Assembly: GCF_001401155.1 (NCBI RefSeq)
Contig: NZ_LJRO01000079.1
Coordinates: forward strand, 144,249 to 208,248
Source of the DNA: Pseudomonas tremae
GTDB lineage: Bacteria > Pseudomonadota > Gammaproteobacteria > Pseudomonadales > Pseudomonadaceae
Length of the DNA stretch: 64,000 bases
Direction of reading: 5' to 3'
Part shown: positions 29,038 through 37,909 of the stretch, piece after piece
Numbering within the stretch: the first letter of the stretch is position 1
Layout: each line of letters starts with the position of its first letter
The notes under the pieces: generated by a model
Told to the model about the DNA's origin: nothing
Databases searched by the model: none
What the model saw: the letters and a program-made list of their open reading frames with translations, nothing else
Program-made: the position numbers and the translations under genes

Positions 29038-31203
29038 ATGAGTTATCAGGTTCTAGCACGTAAATGGCGTCCGCGCTCGTTCCGCGAAATGGTCGGCCAG
29101 GCTCATGTGTTGAAGGCCCTGATCAACGCGCTGGACAGTCAGCGCCTGCACCATGCCTATCTGTTCACCGGCACACGGGGCGTCGGCAAGACCACTATTG
29201 CGCGTATCATCGCCAAGTGCCTGAACTGTGAAACCGGTATTACCTCGACGCCTTGCGGCACCTGCTCGGTGTGCAAGGAGATCGACGAAGGCCGCTTTGT
29301 CGACCTGATCGAGATCGACGCCGCCAGCCGTACCAAGGTCGAAGACACTCGCGAGCTGCTCGATAACGTGCAGTACGCGCCAAGTCGCGGGCGTTTCAAG
29401 GTCTACCTGATCGACGAAGTTCACATGCTGTCGAGTCACTCGTTCAACGCCTTGCTCAAGACGCTTGAAGAGCCGCCGCCGTACGTCAAGTTCATCCTCG
29501 CGACCACCGATCCGCAAAAGTTGCCGGCGACCATTCTGTCGCGTTGCCTGCAGTTTTCTCTGAAAAACATGACGCCCGAGCGTGTGGTCGAACACCTGAC
29601 CCATGTGCTGGGTGTCGAGAATGTGCCGTTCGAAGACGACGCCCTGTGGCTGCTTGGGCGCGCCGCAGATGGCTCGATGCGCGATGCCATGAGCCTCACC
29701 GACCAGGCGATTGCCTTCGGTGAAGGCAAGGTCATGGCTGCCGATGTGCGTGCCATGCTCGGTACGCTGGACCACGGCCAGGTGTTTGATGTACTGACGG
29801 CGCTGCTCGAAGGCGATGCCCGAGGTGTGCTGGAGGCTGTGCGTCATCTGGCCGAGCAGGGGCCTGACTGGAGCGGGGTGCTTTCGGAAATACTCAACGT
29901 GCTGCACCGCGTGGCGATCGCCCAGGCGCTGCCCGAAGGCGTCGATAACGGCCATGGCGACCGTGATCGCGTGCTGGCGCTGGCCCAGGCGCTGCCGGCC
30001 GAAGACGTGCAGTTTTATTACCAGATGGGCCTGATCGGCCGTCGCGACCTGCCGCTGGCCCCTGATCCGCGTGGCGGTTTCGAGATGGTGCTGTTGCGCA
30101 TGCTGGCATTCCGCCCAGCTGACAGCGAGGACGCGCCCAGACAACCGCTAAAGCCAGTGGGGATCAGCCAGGCCACGGTTGATTCCCGCAAAGCAGTGGC
30201 GGATGCGACACCTGTTGCATCGGCGGCTCCGGTAGCGCCAGTCATGGCCGCTCCAGACCCCGCTTTCGAGGCCGTGCCGCCCGCCGCTCCGGTGAAGGCC
30301 GACGCTACGCCAGCGGCGCAGCCAGTGCCGAAAGCCGATCCCGAACAGAAAGCCGAGCCGGTCGAAGAAGTCGATCTGCCGTGGAATGAACCCAAGGCGC
30401 CGGCTGCCGAAGCCGAGCCCGCTGCAGAAGCGGACCCTGTGGTCGAGCCTGTTCTGGAAACGCTCTCTGCGCAGCCAGACCTTACGCCGATGCCCAGCCC
30501 CGCGCCTGCCAGCCCGGTACCGGACGCGCCTGAGGCCGAGGCCTCGCAGTCGGCGGTCGAAGAGCATGCTGCCTCAGCGATGCACGAAGCCATCCCGGAT
30601 TCGGCCTACCTGTCTGCATCCGTGAATGCTGCGCCGATGGACCGCGAAGATGAGCCGCCGGCAGACGACGATTACGTCGAACCGGACATCGATATCGACC
30701 CGGCGTCCTACAGTTATCTTGATGAGCTGGCGCATGAAAGCGTCGTCGAGCTTGAAGCTGTCGAGCCAGAGCCGGCCCCTGCGGCCATGCCCGCCACCGG
30801 TCTTGCCGCCGAATGGCTGGAAGTGTTTCCGAAACTGCCTGTTTCCGGCATGACCGGCAGCATCGCTGCCAACTGCACCCTGATATCGGTCGAGGGCGAT
30901 GACTGGCTGTTGCACCTGGATCCGGCGCACAGCGCGCTGTTCAACTCGACGCAGCAGCGCCGTCTGAACGATGCGTTGAACCAGTACCATGGTCGCACGA
31001 TCAATCTGAGTATCGAGCTGATCAAGCCCGAGCAAGAAACCCCTGCTCAGGCAGCTTCACGCTTGCGTGCCGAGCGTCAGCGACAGGCTGAAGCCTCGAT
31101 CCAGGCCGACCCGTACATCCAGCAGATGCTGCAACAGTTTGGTGCCGTGATCCGGGAAGATACGATCAAGCCTGTTGATCCGCCTGCAGTGCAGGCCCAA
31201 TAA
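29038..31203 (+). CDS. dnaX: DNA polymerase III subunit tau/gamma
   Basis: The 721-residue clamp-loader subunit has the AAA+ core at about 1-240 with Walker A GTRGVGKT at 45-52, zinc Cys64, Cys73, Cys76 and Cys79, YLIDEVHMLSSHSFNALLKT for Walker B and LSRCLQFSLKNM for the SRC finger. Domain III follows to about 365. A linker of about 200 residues very rich in Ala, Pro and Glu leads to the tau-specific C-terminal domain (GLAAEWLEVFPKLPVSGMTG onward) that binds the alpha subunit. I see no run of six or seven A that would make an E. coli-type frameshift, so a gamma form is not predicted by that mechanism. It heads dnaX-ybaB. Confidence 0.97.
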   Translation: MSYQVLARKWRPRSFREMVGQAHVLKALINALDSQRLHHAYLFTGTRGVGKTTIARIIAKCLNCETGITSTPCGTCSVCKEIDEGRFVDLIEIDAASRTKVEDTRELLDNVQYAPSRGRFKVYLIDEVHMLSSHSFNALLKTLEEPPPYVKFILATTDPQKLPATILSRCLQFSLKNMTPERVVEHLTHVLGVENVPFEDDALWLLGRAADGSMRDAMSLTDQAIAFGEGKVMAADVRAMLGTLDHGQVFDVLTALLEGDARGVLEAVRHLAEQGPDWSGVLSEILNVLHRVAIAQALPEGVDNGHGDRDRVLALAQALPAEDVQFYYQMGLIGRRDLPLAPDPRGGFEMVLLRMLAFRPADSEDAPRQPLKPVGISQATVDSRKAVADATPVASAAPVAPVMAAPDPAFEAVPPAAPVKADATPAAQPVPKADPEQKAEPVEEVDLPWNEPKAPAAEAEPAAEADPVVEPVLETLSAQPDLTPMPSPAPASPVPDAPEAEASQSAVEEHAASAMHEAIPDSAYLSASVNAAPMDREDEPPADDDYVEPDIDIDPASYSYLDELAHESVVELEAVEPEPAPAAMPATGLAAEWLEVFPKLPVSGMTGSIAANCTLISVEGDDWLLHLDPAHSALFNSTQQRRLNDALNQYHGRTINLSIELIKPEQETPAQAASRLRAERQRQAEASIQADPYIQQMLQQFGAVIREDTIKPVDPPAVQAQ

Positions 31204-31263
31204 CCGAGATTTGGCGCGATTGGCGCCGTGCAAACGAACCATCCATTTTCGAGGAGATATCCC

Positions 31264-31590
31264 ATGATGAAAGGTGGCATGGCTGGCCTGATGAAGCAGG
31301 CGCAGCAAATGCAGGAAAAAATGGCCAAGATGCAGGAAGAACTGGCCAACGCAGAAGTTACCGGTCAATCGGGCGCAGGCTTGGTGAGTGTGGTGATGAC
31401 CGGTCGTCATGACGTCAAGCGCATCAATCTGGATGACAGCCTGATGCAGGAAGACAAGGAAGTGCTGGAAGACCTGATCGCCGCTGCCGTTAACGATGCG
31501 GTGCGCAAGATCGAACAGGCCAGCCAGGACAAGACCGCTTCCATGACCGCCGGCATGCAGCTGCCACCGGGCATGAAGCTGCCGTTCTGA
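31264..31590 (+). CDS. ybaB: YbaB/EbfC-family nucleoid-associated protein
   Basis: The 108-residue protein is a typical Yba[21 protein letters not shown] gives the long N-terminal helix of the tweezer-shaped dimer, followed by strands in [20 protein letters not shown] and a Met-rich C-terminus. The ATG at 31264 has GAGGAGATA just upstream. It lies 60 bases after dnaX. In most gammaproteobacteria recR follows directly; here recR is about 5.7 kb further on at 37285. Confidence 0.95.
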   Translation: MMKGGMAGLMKQAQQMQEKMAKMQEELANAEVTGQSGAGLVSVVMTGRHDVKRINLDDSLMQEDKEVLEDLIAAAVNDAVRKIEQASQDKTASMTAGMQLPPGMKLPF

Positions 31591-31610
31591 AGGTTGTTTG
31601 CGCGAGGATC

Positions 31611-31638
31611 AATGCCAGGCCTGGAGCCTGGCATTTTT
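31611..31638 (+). terminator. Intrinsic terminator after dnaX-ybaB
   Basis: AATGCCAGGC pairs with GCCTGGCATT around a five-base loop and is followed by a run of T residues. It cleanly ends the dnaX-ybaB unit, consistent with recR having been separated from it. Confidence 0.88.
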
Positions 31639-31763
31639 CTGTCCGGGTTTCTTGTGCATGAGCCGAACTGATTCTCGCGTCAATACGCGGGGTTTTGCCA
31701 CGTCCTGCGTTGCCTTGCAGGCACTGCACACAAAGGAAAAGCGCTTTCTCATAACGATGGCAC

Positions 31764-31850
31764 TGACGTCGCAGAGCCCTGGTGTGACGCGGAGCGTCAC
31801 GGAGTGCATTATCACGCGGACCGATCATCGTATTGGAATGCCCGGAAAAT
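31764..31850. repeat. Dispersed repeat, diverged copy F
   Basis: The segment includes GTGACGCGGAGCGTCAC, a palindrome matching the arms of the other copies (GGACGCAGAGCGTCC or GTGACGCTCTGCGTCAC), then GGAGTGCATTATCACGC and GGAATGCCC. It lies in the 446-base gap between the dnaX terminator and the aldehyde dehydrogenase gene, which has no gene of its own. Confidence 0.55.
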
Positions 31851-31877
31851 GGGGCGTTCAGGCTTCTGCCCGAAGGG

Positions 31878-31969
31878 CGTGGGAGCGAGCTTGCTCGCGA
31901 AGCCGGTGTTTCAGACGCCGCGTTTTTGGTGATGATACTGGCCCTTTCGTGAACAAGTTCACTCCCACG
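31878..31969. repeat. Pair of inverted REP palindromes
   Basis: One unit is CGTGGGAGCGAGCTTGCTCG continuing CGAA (31878-31901). The second is TTCGTGAACAAGTTCACTCC continuing CACG (31946-31969), in opposite orientation. The stems differ (GCGAGC/GCTCGC against GTGAAC/GTTCAC) yet both pair perfectly, showing compensatory change. This is the classic paired REP arrangement, able to form a larger cruciform or transcript hairpin. Confidence 0.85.
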
Positions 31970-32036
31970 GCCTACGGCCAGAATCAAGAGCGGGCTTGTG
32001 CAAGACGCTGAACGCTACATGGCAGCAATAAATGCA

Positions 32037-33506
32037 TCAACCAACCGTGCCAAACCCCACAATTGCTTTGATCTCCAGATACTCCTCGAACCCATGCACA
32101 CCATATTCGCGGCCATTGCCCGAGCGTTTGTAACCGCCGAACGGCGCCATCGGGTTCCAGTTGGGGTAGTTCAGGTGGACCTGGCCGGCGCGAATGCGCG
32201 AAGCGACCGAACGGGCCTGTTCAAGGTCCTGGCCCTGAACATGTGCACCCAATCCGTAAACCGTGTCATTGGCAATGGCGACCGCTTCATCGATCGTGTC
32301 GTAGGCAATCAGGCACAGCACCGGACCGAAGATCTCTTCCTGGGCGATACGCATCGATGAGTCCACCTCAGAGAACACCGTCGGTTGCGTGAAAAAGCCC
32401 TGCTCGTGACCCGGCACACGACCCGGCCCGCCGCACACCAGCTTCGCTCCCTCGCTGATTCCTGCATCAATCATTGCCTGCACACGATGAAACTGTGCCT
32501 CATTGGCGATAGGCCCCAGCACCGTGCGCTCTGCTTGCGGATCACCGACGATGATGGACGCTGCCGTCGCGGCGGCCAGCGCTTCTACCTCTGCCAGACG
32601 CTCCCGTGGCACGATCATCCGCGTCGGTGCGCTGCATGACTGGCCGACATTACGAAAGGCCGCCATCACGCCAGGCGGCACGGCTTTGGCGAAGTCGGCA
32701 TCAGGAAGCAGAATGTTTGGGGACTTGCCGCCCAGTTCCTGAGTGACTCGCTTGACGGTCGGTGCAGCGGCTTGCGCTACCAGTGCGCCTGCGCGGTTCG
32801 AACCGGTGATCGAAATCATGTCGATGTCAGGGTGGGCCGCCAGAGCACCACCGACTTCCGCTCCACTGCCGTTGACCAGATTGAATACTCCCGGTGGCAA
32901 GCCGGCGTCATGCACCAGTTGCGCGAACAGCAGCGCGCTCAGCGGCGACAGTTCGCTGGGTTTGAGCACCACAGTGCAACCCGCCGCGATGGCCGGCGCG
33001 ACTTTGGCGGTGATTTGATAAAGCGGCCAGTTCCACGGCGTGATCAGCCCACACACGCCGATCGCTTCGCGGTTGATGGCTGTGCTGCCTTCGACGGTCT
33101 GGAAGCGGTAAGTCGCCAGCAGGTCACGCGCGACCCGCACATGCTCGGCAGCAAGCGGCACCTGCATGGCGCGTGCAGAGCTGATTGATGCGCCCATTTC
33201 CAGCGATATCGCCTGTGCCAGTTCTTCCTTGCGTTCGATGATCAGCTTATGGATGCGGTCGATGAACTGCGCACGGACTTGCGCTGAGGTGCCGGACCAG
33301 CTCGCGAAAGCCGCACGCGCTGCTGCCACTGCACGATCTACATCGGCGGCAGTGCCACTGGCGACATGCGCAACGACTTTCTCGGTTGCCGGGTTGACCA
33401 CAGGAATGCTGGCCGGGGTGAGCGGGGCGCACCAGTGACCGTCGATATAAAACTTCTGCGAGGTGTTCGGATCGACGCAGTGGCTGTTCAAGGGCTGAGT
33501 GGTCAT
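32037..33506 (-). CDS. NAD(P)-dependent aldehyde dehydrogenase
   Basis: The 489-residue enzyme shows the ALDH superfamily core: TPWNWPLYQ near 157, ITGSNRAGALVAQ in the cofactor-binding turn, the general base Glu257 in QELGGKSPN, the nucleophile Cys291 in NVGQSCSAPTR, and QEEIFGPVLCLI. It oxidises an aldehyde to an acid; the substrate is unknown. The start is ATG 33506, preceded by AGGGAG, rather than 33527. It is the distal gene of a minus-strand group with a GNAT protein, RidA and a DSD1-type PLP enzyme, so a semialdehyde from amino-acid breakdown is a reasonable guess. Confidence 0.92.
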   Translation of the reverse strand: MTTQPLNSHCVDPNTSQKFYIDGHWCAPLTPASIPVVNPATEKVVAHVASGTAADVDRAVAAARAAFASWSGTSAQVRAQFIDRIHKLIIERKEELAQAISLEMGASISSARAMQVPLAAEHVRVARDLLATYRFQTVEGSTAINREAIGVCGLITPWNWPLYQITAKVAPAIAAGCTVVLKPSELSPLSALLFAQLVHDAGLPPGVFNLVNGSGAEVGGALAAHPDIDMISITGSNRAGALVAQAAAPTVKRVTQELGGKSPNILLPDADFAKAVPPGVMAAFRNVGQSCSAPTRMIVPRERLAEVEALAAATAASIIVGDPQAERTVLGPIANEAQFHRVQAMIDAGISEGAKLVCGGPGRVPGHEQGFFTQPTVFSEVDSSMRIAQEEIFGPVLCLIAYDTIDEAVAIANDTVYGLGAHVQGQDLEQARSVASRIRAGQVHLNYPNWNPMAPFGGYKRSGNGREYGVHGFEEYLEIKAIVGFGTVG

Positions 33507-33661
33507 CCAGCGGGCTCCCTGGAGCAATAGTGATTTGATATCAATAAGCTAACAAAGCAGTGTGGATAAAAAACGCCGAACTTGAGGGCTGCAAAGAATA
33601 ATCTGCTGTATGCAGCCCGCTGACCTTGCGGACCTGTTTCGGCTCGTAATTCGCTGTGATA

Positions 33662-34519
33662 TCAGCCAATGGCCTGGGTCACCAGCGCAAACTGCTGCAC
33701 CTCCGGGCTGATCAGCGGAGGCGTGCCCAGCACCATGCGCGGCGCCCGGTCGACACAGGGCAGGCCCAGGCTTTCCAGCCACGGCGCCAGTCCGCAGTCG
33801 GCAAGAATGTCGAAGCGCACAAAAAGGTCGGGGATCTGCCGCAGCAGGTGACTGATCAACTGCTGAGCCTGTTCGACAGTCTGGGCGACCACCGGGCCGA
33901 TGATATGCCCGCGTCCAAAGCGTCGCAGCAGGGCGATGCCCTGCAACTGTCCGTAATGCTCGATGCCGACTGCCTGCTCGGCGTCACGCAACAGGTCGGT
34001 TAGCACAACAGTACGGTCCAGTCCGCTGCCTGCGTTGGCCAGGCGAATCAGCTCGGGATGGTCGGCGGAACCAAGTTTACGAAGCTGGCCACCATCGCCA
34101 AGGGTGTGCTGTCGGGATAGGTCGGGGATGCCCTGATGCTGCTGAATCCGCGCAAAGTCGACAAAGCCAAGGCTTTGATAAAGCGGCGCACCCAGCTCTG
34201 TGGCATTGAGGATCGGCGTACGCGGCGCTGTCGCTTCCAGGCACAGGTTCATCAGGCGGCGACCAATGCCTTTGCCCTGATGCTCGTCGCTGACAATCAC
34301 CAAGCCAATCGAAGACCAGTCGCCCTGATGACAGGTGAAGGCTACGCCGACCAACTGCCCCTCACACACGGCGACAAAGCCTTGCGAAGTGCGTTGGACC
34401 ATCGCCCAGTCTTCTTCGCGATGCGGCCATTTGAGATGAACCGACAGGGCGTGCGCAGCCGGAATGTCTGCGGCAGTCACCGGACGGTACTGATAAGGGG
34501 ATTCTGACTTGGCGGGCAT
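33662..34519 (-). CDS. Two-domain GNAT acetyltransferase
   Basis: The 285-residue protein has an N-terminal GNAT domain (about 10-135) with IGLVIVSDEHQGKGIGRRLM containing the acetyl-CoA loop QGKGIG and GAPLYQSLGFVD, and a C-terminal half (about 140-285) of the kind annotated as a second acetyltransferase-like domain (GRGHIIGPVVAQTVEQAQQL). This two-part layout is seen in YitH/HolE-type proteins. The substrate is unknown; the neighbouring amino-acid enzymes suggest an amine or amino acid. It lies 155 bases upstream of the ALDH gene. Confidence 0.82.
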   Translation of the reverse strand: MPAKSESPYQYRPVTAADIPAAHALSVHLKWPHREEDWAMVQRTSQGFVAVCEGQLVGVAFTCHQGDWSSIGLVIVSDEHQGKGIGRRLMNLCLEATAPRTPILNATELGAPLYQSLGFVDFARIQQHQGIPDLSRQHTLGDGGQLRKLGSADHPELIRLANAGSGLDRTVVLTDLLRDAEQAVGIEHYGQLQGIALLRRFGRGHIIGPVVAQTVEQAQQLISHLLRQIPDLFVRFDILADCGLAPWLESLGLPCVDRAPRMVLGTPPLISPEVQQFALVTQAIG

Positions 34520-34665
34520 GGGCGTCTCCTTGAAAACAGGTTGGGGGGTCGGTCTGGCTCAAATCAGCTTGCCTGCGCTCATTGGCGGCGCACGTTGCCG
34601 AAGTGGACTGACCGATATAGTCACGTTCCAGCAGGGTCACCGAACGCCCGTGTTCCCGAGACTCT

Positions 34666-35058
34666 TCATCGTGCGGCCCGCGCCACGGCTTCGATCTCGA
34701 TCAGGTAGCCATGATGCAGCTCCGGGACCGGCACCACGGCGCGTGCCGGACGGTGTTCGCCCAGATAACCCGCGTAGATACGATCGAATGCAGGCCAGTG
34801 CCGGATGCCTGCGACATAAACCGTTACCTTGAGCAGGTCATCCGGGCCGCAGCCTGCCGCGCGTAGAATGGCAATCAGATTGTCCAGCGCGAGGGCGGCC
34901 TGAATTTCAAACGGTTCGTCAACGCTGTGGCTGCCGTCGGCGCGCACCGGCAGTTGCCCGGAGACATGCAGGATGCCCTCATGCAGCACCGCCTGAGCAT
35001 AGTGGCCGCCGGGTGCTGCGGCCGAAGTTGTGCCGATCAGCTCGATATCACCAGCCAT
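34666..35058 (-). CDS. RidA/YjgF-family protein
   Basis: The 130-residue protein has the RidA fold: GGHYAQAVLHEGILHVSGQL, LDNLIAILRAAGCGPDDLLK, VTVYVAGIRHWPAFDRIYAG and the active-site Arg in EHRPARAVVPVPELHHGYLI with the terminal Glu in IEIEAVA. RidA proteins hydrolyse reactive enamines and imines made by PLP dehydratases. I chose ATG 35058, which overlaps the end of the upstream DSD1-type gene by 11 bases, as the 35196 start adds 46 residues from another frame of that gene. The overlap supports joint action on the imine product. Confidence 0.9.
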   Translation of the reverse strand: MAGDIELIGTTSAAAPGGHYAQAVLHEGILHVSGQLPVRADGSHSVDEPFEIQAALALDNLIAILRAAGCGPDDLLKVTVYVAGIRHWPAFDRIYAGYLGEHRPARAVVPVPELHHGYLIEIEAVARAAR

Positions 35059-36193
35059 GCAGGCGACTCCAGGTGTGAATGGCGCCATCGGCGTCACAAG
35101 CGTGGTAGTCCGGAAATTGCGCGCCAGTTGCACACGCATGGTTGGGCAGAATGCGCAGCCGGCTGCCGATGGGGAAACGTTCGCTGATGTCGGCAATTTC
35201 GCCTGCCGCCAGAGTGATGATGCCGTGTTCCTGATTGGCCCCGGTCACCCGCGCGCCATCGATCCATTCGCCGGTATCGGTGCAGACCTGACCGTAACCG
35301 AAATCCTGACGCTGGCGCTGAGTACCGCGATCCCGGCTCATGGCCATCCAGCCTGCATCGACGATGATCCAGCCTTTTTCCTGCTGATGGCCGATGACCG
35401 TAGTCAGCACGCTCAGGGCCAGTTCGTCCGCCCGGCATATGCCGATGTTGTGCATCACCAGATCAAAGAATACATACACACCGGCACGCACCTCGGTCAC
35501 GCCTTCCAGGCTCTGCGCAGACAACGCGGTGGGTGTCGAGCCGATGCTGACCTCCGGGCAGGGCAGCCCGGCGTTGCGAATGCGCTCGGCGGCGCGGACA
35601 CACAGCAAACGCTCCTGCTCGGCCAGGGCCTGCAAAGCTTCAGGTGCGTCGAGGTCGTAGCTGGAGCCCGCGTGGGTCATGACGCCACGCAGCTGCATGC
35701 CGCCTTCGACCAGTGTTTTCGCCACTTCTGTCAGTGCGCTGTCCTCGACCGCCAGCCCGGAGCGGTGACCGTCGCAATCGATTTCGATCCACACCTCGAA
35801 GCGCTCGTCGTGTTGCTGACCAAAGGCAACAATGGCCTGCGCCGCAACCACGCTGTCGGTCAAAATGCTCAGCCGGCAACCGTCGCTTCGCAATTTGAGT
35901 GCCTGATGCAGCTTGCCGGGCGCGATGGCGACGGCGTAGAACACGTCATTGATGCCTTCGGCGAAGCAATGCGCCGCTTCCTTCAGCGTCGAAACCGTCA
36001 CGCCACTGGCGCCTGCGGCGATCTGCGCCTGAATGACCGGCAGCGACTTGCTGGTCTTGACGTGGGGGCGCAGACGCACGCCCAGTTCATTCATGCGTTG
36101 CTGCATGCGCTGGATATTGCGCTGCATGCGCGGCACATCAAGCAGCGCAACCGGCGTATCAAGAGAGGACACAGAGGACAGAAAGGCTGACAT
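35048..36193 (-). CDS. DSD1-family PLP enzyme (D-serine dehydratase / D-threonine aldolase type)
   Basis: The 381-residue protein has an alanine-racemase-type barrel with the PLP Lys46 in LRPHVKTSKS and a C-terminal D-serine dehydratase-like domain ending with the zinc-binding pair His352 and Cys354 in LPNHACATGAQF. VMTHAGSSYDLD and VSIGSTPTALSAQ are further family strings. Enzymes of this group dehydrate or cleave D-beta-hydroxy amino acids. It heads the operon with ridA and is divergent from a LysR regulator at 36290. The exact D-amino acid cannot be read from sequence. Confidence 0.88.
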   Translation of the reverse strand: MSAFLSSVSSLDTPVALLDVPRMQRNIQRMQQRMNELGVRLRPHVKTSKSLPVIQAQIAAGASGVTVSTLKEAAHCFAEGINDVFYAVAIAPGKLHQALKLRSDGCRLSILTDSVVAAQAIVAFGQQHDERFEVWIEIDCDGHRSGLAVEDSALTEVAKTLVEGGMQLRGVMTHAGSSYDLDAPEALQALAEQERLLCVRAAERIRNAGLPCPEVSIGSTPTALSAQSLEGVTEVRAGVYVFFDLVMHNIGICRADELALSVLTTVIGHQQEKGWIIVDAGWMAMSRDRGTQRQRQDFGYGQVCTDTGEWIDGARVTGANQEHGIITLAAGEIADISERFPIGSRLRILPNHACATGAQFPDYHACDADGAIHTWSRLHGW

Positions 36194-36289
36194 GGGCGAG
36201 GCTCGTGTGACTGGGTACGAGCAGCACTTTACGTGTTGGGAATGAAGCTGTGCTTCAATGAGGCTTCATCAATCCTTAAGCTGAACTGA

Positions 36290-37186
36290 ATGATTGCCAT
36301 CGAAGACTTGCGCCTGGCTGTGACTCTGTCGCGTTGTGAATCCCTCAGCGCTGCTGCCCGGGTTCTCAACGTATCGCCACCTGCGCTGTCGATGCGCTTG
36401 CGCAAACTGGAGACGCAATTGGGCATCACCCTGGCCAATCGCGACGCCAGACGGCTGAGCCTGACGGCCGATGGCGAGCGGTTTGCCCGGGAGAGCGCGC
36501 ACCTGCTGGAGCAACTGGAGGCGTTGCCCGAGTCCTTCAGGCAGCGCGATGATCGTCTGGTGGGCACCCTGCGCCTGGCGGCGCCGTTCGGTTATGGTCG
36601 GCAACGCATTGCGCCGTTGTTGTCGCGCTTCGCCAAACTGCATCCGCAGCTGTGTCTGCACCTCGACCTGCGCGAAACGCCGTGGCCGGATCGTCATGAC
36701 AGCGACGCGGTCATTCACATCGGCAACCTGAATGACAGCTTGTGGATCGCCAGGCCTCTGGCCCAGAACCACCGCTGGCTGTGCGCCAGCCCTGCTTATC
36801 TCGAACAGCATGGCGCTCCCTCGACGCCTGAAGAGTTGTCTGCTCATCGCTGCATCTGCATCCGCGAAAACGACGAGGACGTGACCCTCTGGCACCTGAG
36901 CAAGGGGCAGATGAAAAAGACCCTGCGCGTCCAGCCTGCGTTGCTCAGCAACGATGGTTCGGTTGCCCGACGCTGGGCCGAGCAGGGGCAGGGGATCGTG
37001 CTGCGTTCGCAGTGGGATGTCAGCGATGCGATTGCCAGAGGCGACCTGATACGTGTCCTTGCCGATTGGCAATTGGCCAGTGCTCCGATCAACCTGCTGG
37101 TGCCGTTGCGCAAGCATCGCAGCGCTCGCGTGCAGACTCTGACGGAGTTTCTGGAGACTGCTTTGAAAGGCCAATCAACGCCATAG
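36290..37186 (+). CDS. LysR-family transcriptional regulator
   Basis: The 298-residue protein has the LysR winged helix at the N-terminus (LAVTLSRCESLSAAARVLNV, SPPALSMRLRKLETQLGITL) and a periplasmic-binding-like effector domain from about 90 (LVGTLRLAAPFGYGRQRIAP). It is divergent from the DSD1-ridA group across 96 bases, the usual layout for a LysR regulator of its neighbours. The effector is probably a D-amino acid or the product, which is inference. Confidence 0.9.
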   Translation: MIAIEDLRLAVTLSRCESLSAAARVLNVSPPALSMRLRKLETQLGITLANRDARRLSLTADGERFARESAHLLEQLEALPESFRQRDDRLVGTLRLAAPFGYGRQRIAPLLSRFAKLHPQLCLHLDLRETPWPDRHDSDAVIHIGNLNDSLWIARPLAQNHRWLCASPAYLEQHGAPSTPEELSAHRCICIRENDEDVTLWHLSKGQMKKTLRVQPALLSNDGSVARRWAEQGQGIVLRSQWDVSDAIARGDLIRVLADWQLASAPINLLVPLRKHRSARVQTLTEFLETALKGQSTP

Positions 37187-37284
37187 GTTATGCGCTGTTG
37201 GTCGCAGTATCGAATACCTCAATTGACGCTCACAGCAACGCGCGGGTATAAACCGCGTCTTGTGTTTTTGTCGGATTTTTCTCC

Positions 37285-37887
37285 ATGAGCTTCAGCCCCC
37301 TGATTCGCCAGTTGATCGATGCCTTCCGCGTGCTGCCGGGCGTCGGTCAGAAAACCGCGCAACGCATGGCGTTGCAGCTGCTGGAGCGCGACCGCAGCGG
37401 CGGCTCCCGGCTGGCGCTGGCGCTGGGGCAGGCGATGGATGGCGTCGGCCACTGTCGCTCTTGCCGTACCTTGACCGAGGAGGAATTCTGCCCGCAATGC
37501 GCCGATCCGCGTCGCGACGATACGCTGCTGTGCGTTGTCGAAGGGCCGACCGATGTCTACGCGGTGGAGCAGACGGGGTATCGAGGTCGCTATTTTGTGC
37601 TCAAGGGCCATTTGTCGCCGCTTGATGGTCTTGGCCCCGAGGCCATCGGCATTCCGCAATTGATGGAGCGCATTGCCGGCCAAGGCACTTTCACCGAAGT
37701 GATCCTGGCCACCAACCCGACTGTGGAAGGCGAAGCAACTGCGCATTACATTGCGCAGTTGCTCAATGACAAGGGCCTGGTTGCCTCGCGCATTGCTCAT
37801 GGCGTGCCGCTGGGTGGCGAGCTGGATCTGGTTGACGGCGGCACCCTTGCGCACTCGTTTGCCGGGCGCAAGCCGATCGCATTGTGA
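37285..37887 (+). CDS. recR: Recombination protein RecR
   Basis: The 200-residue protein acts with RecF and RecO to load RecA. It has the helix-hairpin-helix [20 protein letters not shown], a zinc finger [16 protein letters not shown] and a Toprim domain ([20 protein letters not shown]). Length is standard. It stands alone here, without ybaB upstream, and is convergent with the FlhB-like gene 22 bases downstream. Confidence 0.96.
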   Translation: MSFSPLIRQLIDAFRVLPGVGQKTAQRMALQLLERDRSGGSRLALALGQAMDGVGHCRSCRTLTEEEFCPQCADPRRDDTLLCVVEGPTDVYAVEQTGYRGRYFVLKGHLSPLDGLGPEAIGIPQLMERIAGQGTFTEVILATNPTVEGEATAHYIAQLLNDKGLVASRIAHGVPLGGELDLVDGGTLAHSFAGRKPIAL

Positions 37888-37909
37888 TGCGGCTCAGTTG
37901 ATCTGCTGA

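Noticed and set aside
34666..35196. Longer RidA start at 35196
   Set aside because: The extra 46 residues come from another frame of the upstream gene and do not resemble RidA N-termini.
35030..36190. 386-residue open frame opposite the DSD1-type gene
   Set aside because: It is antisense to a gene with clear PLP and zinc motifs.
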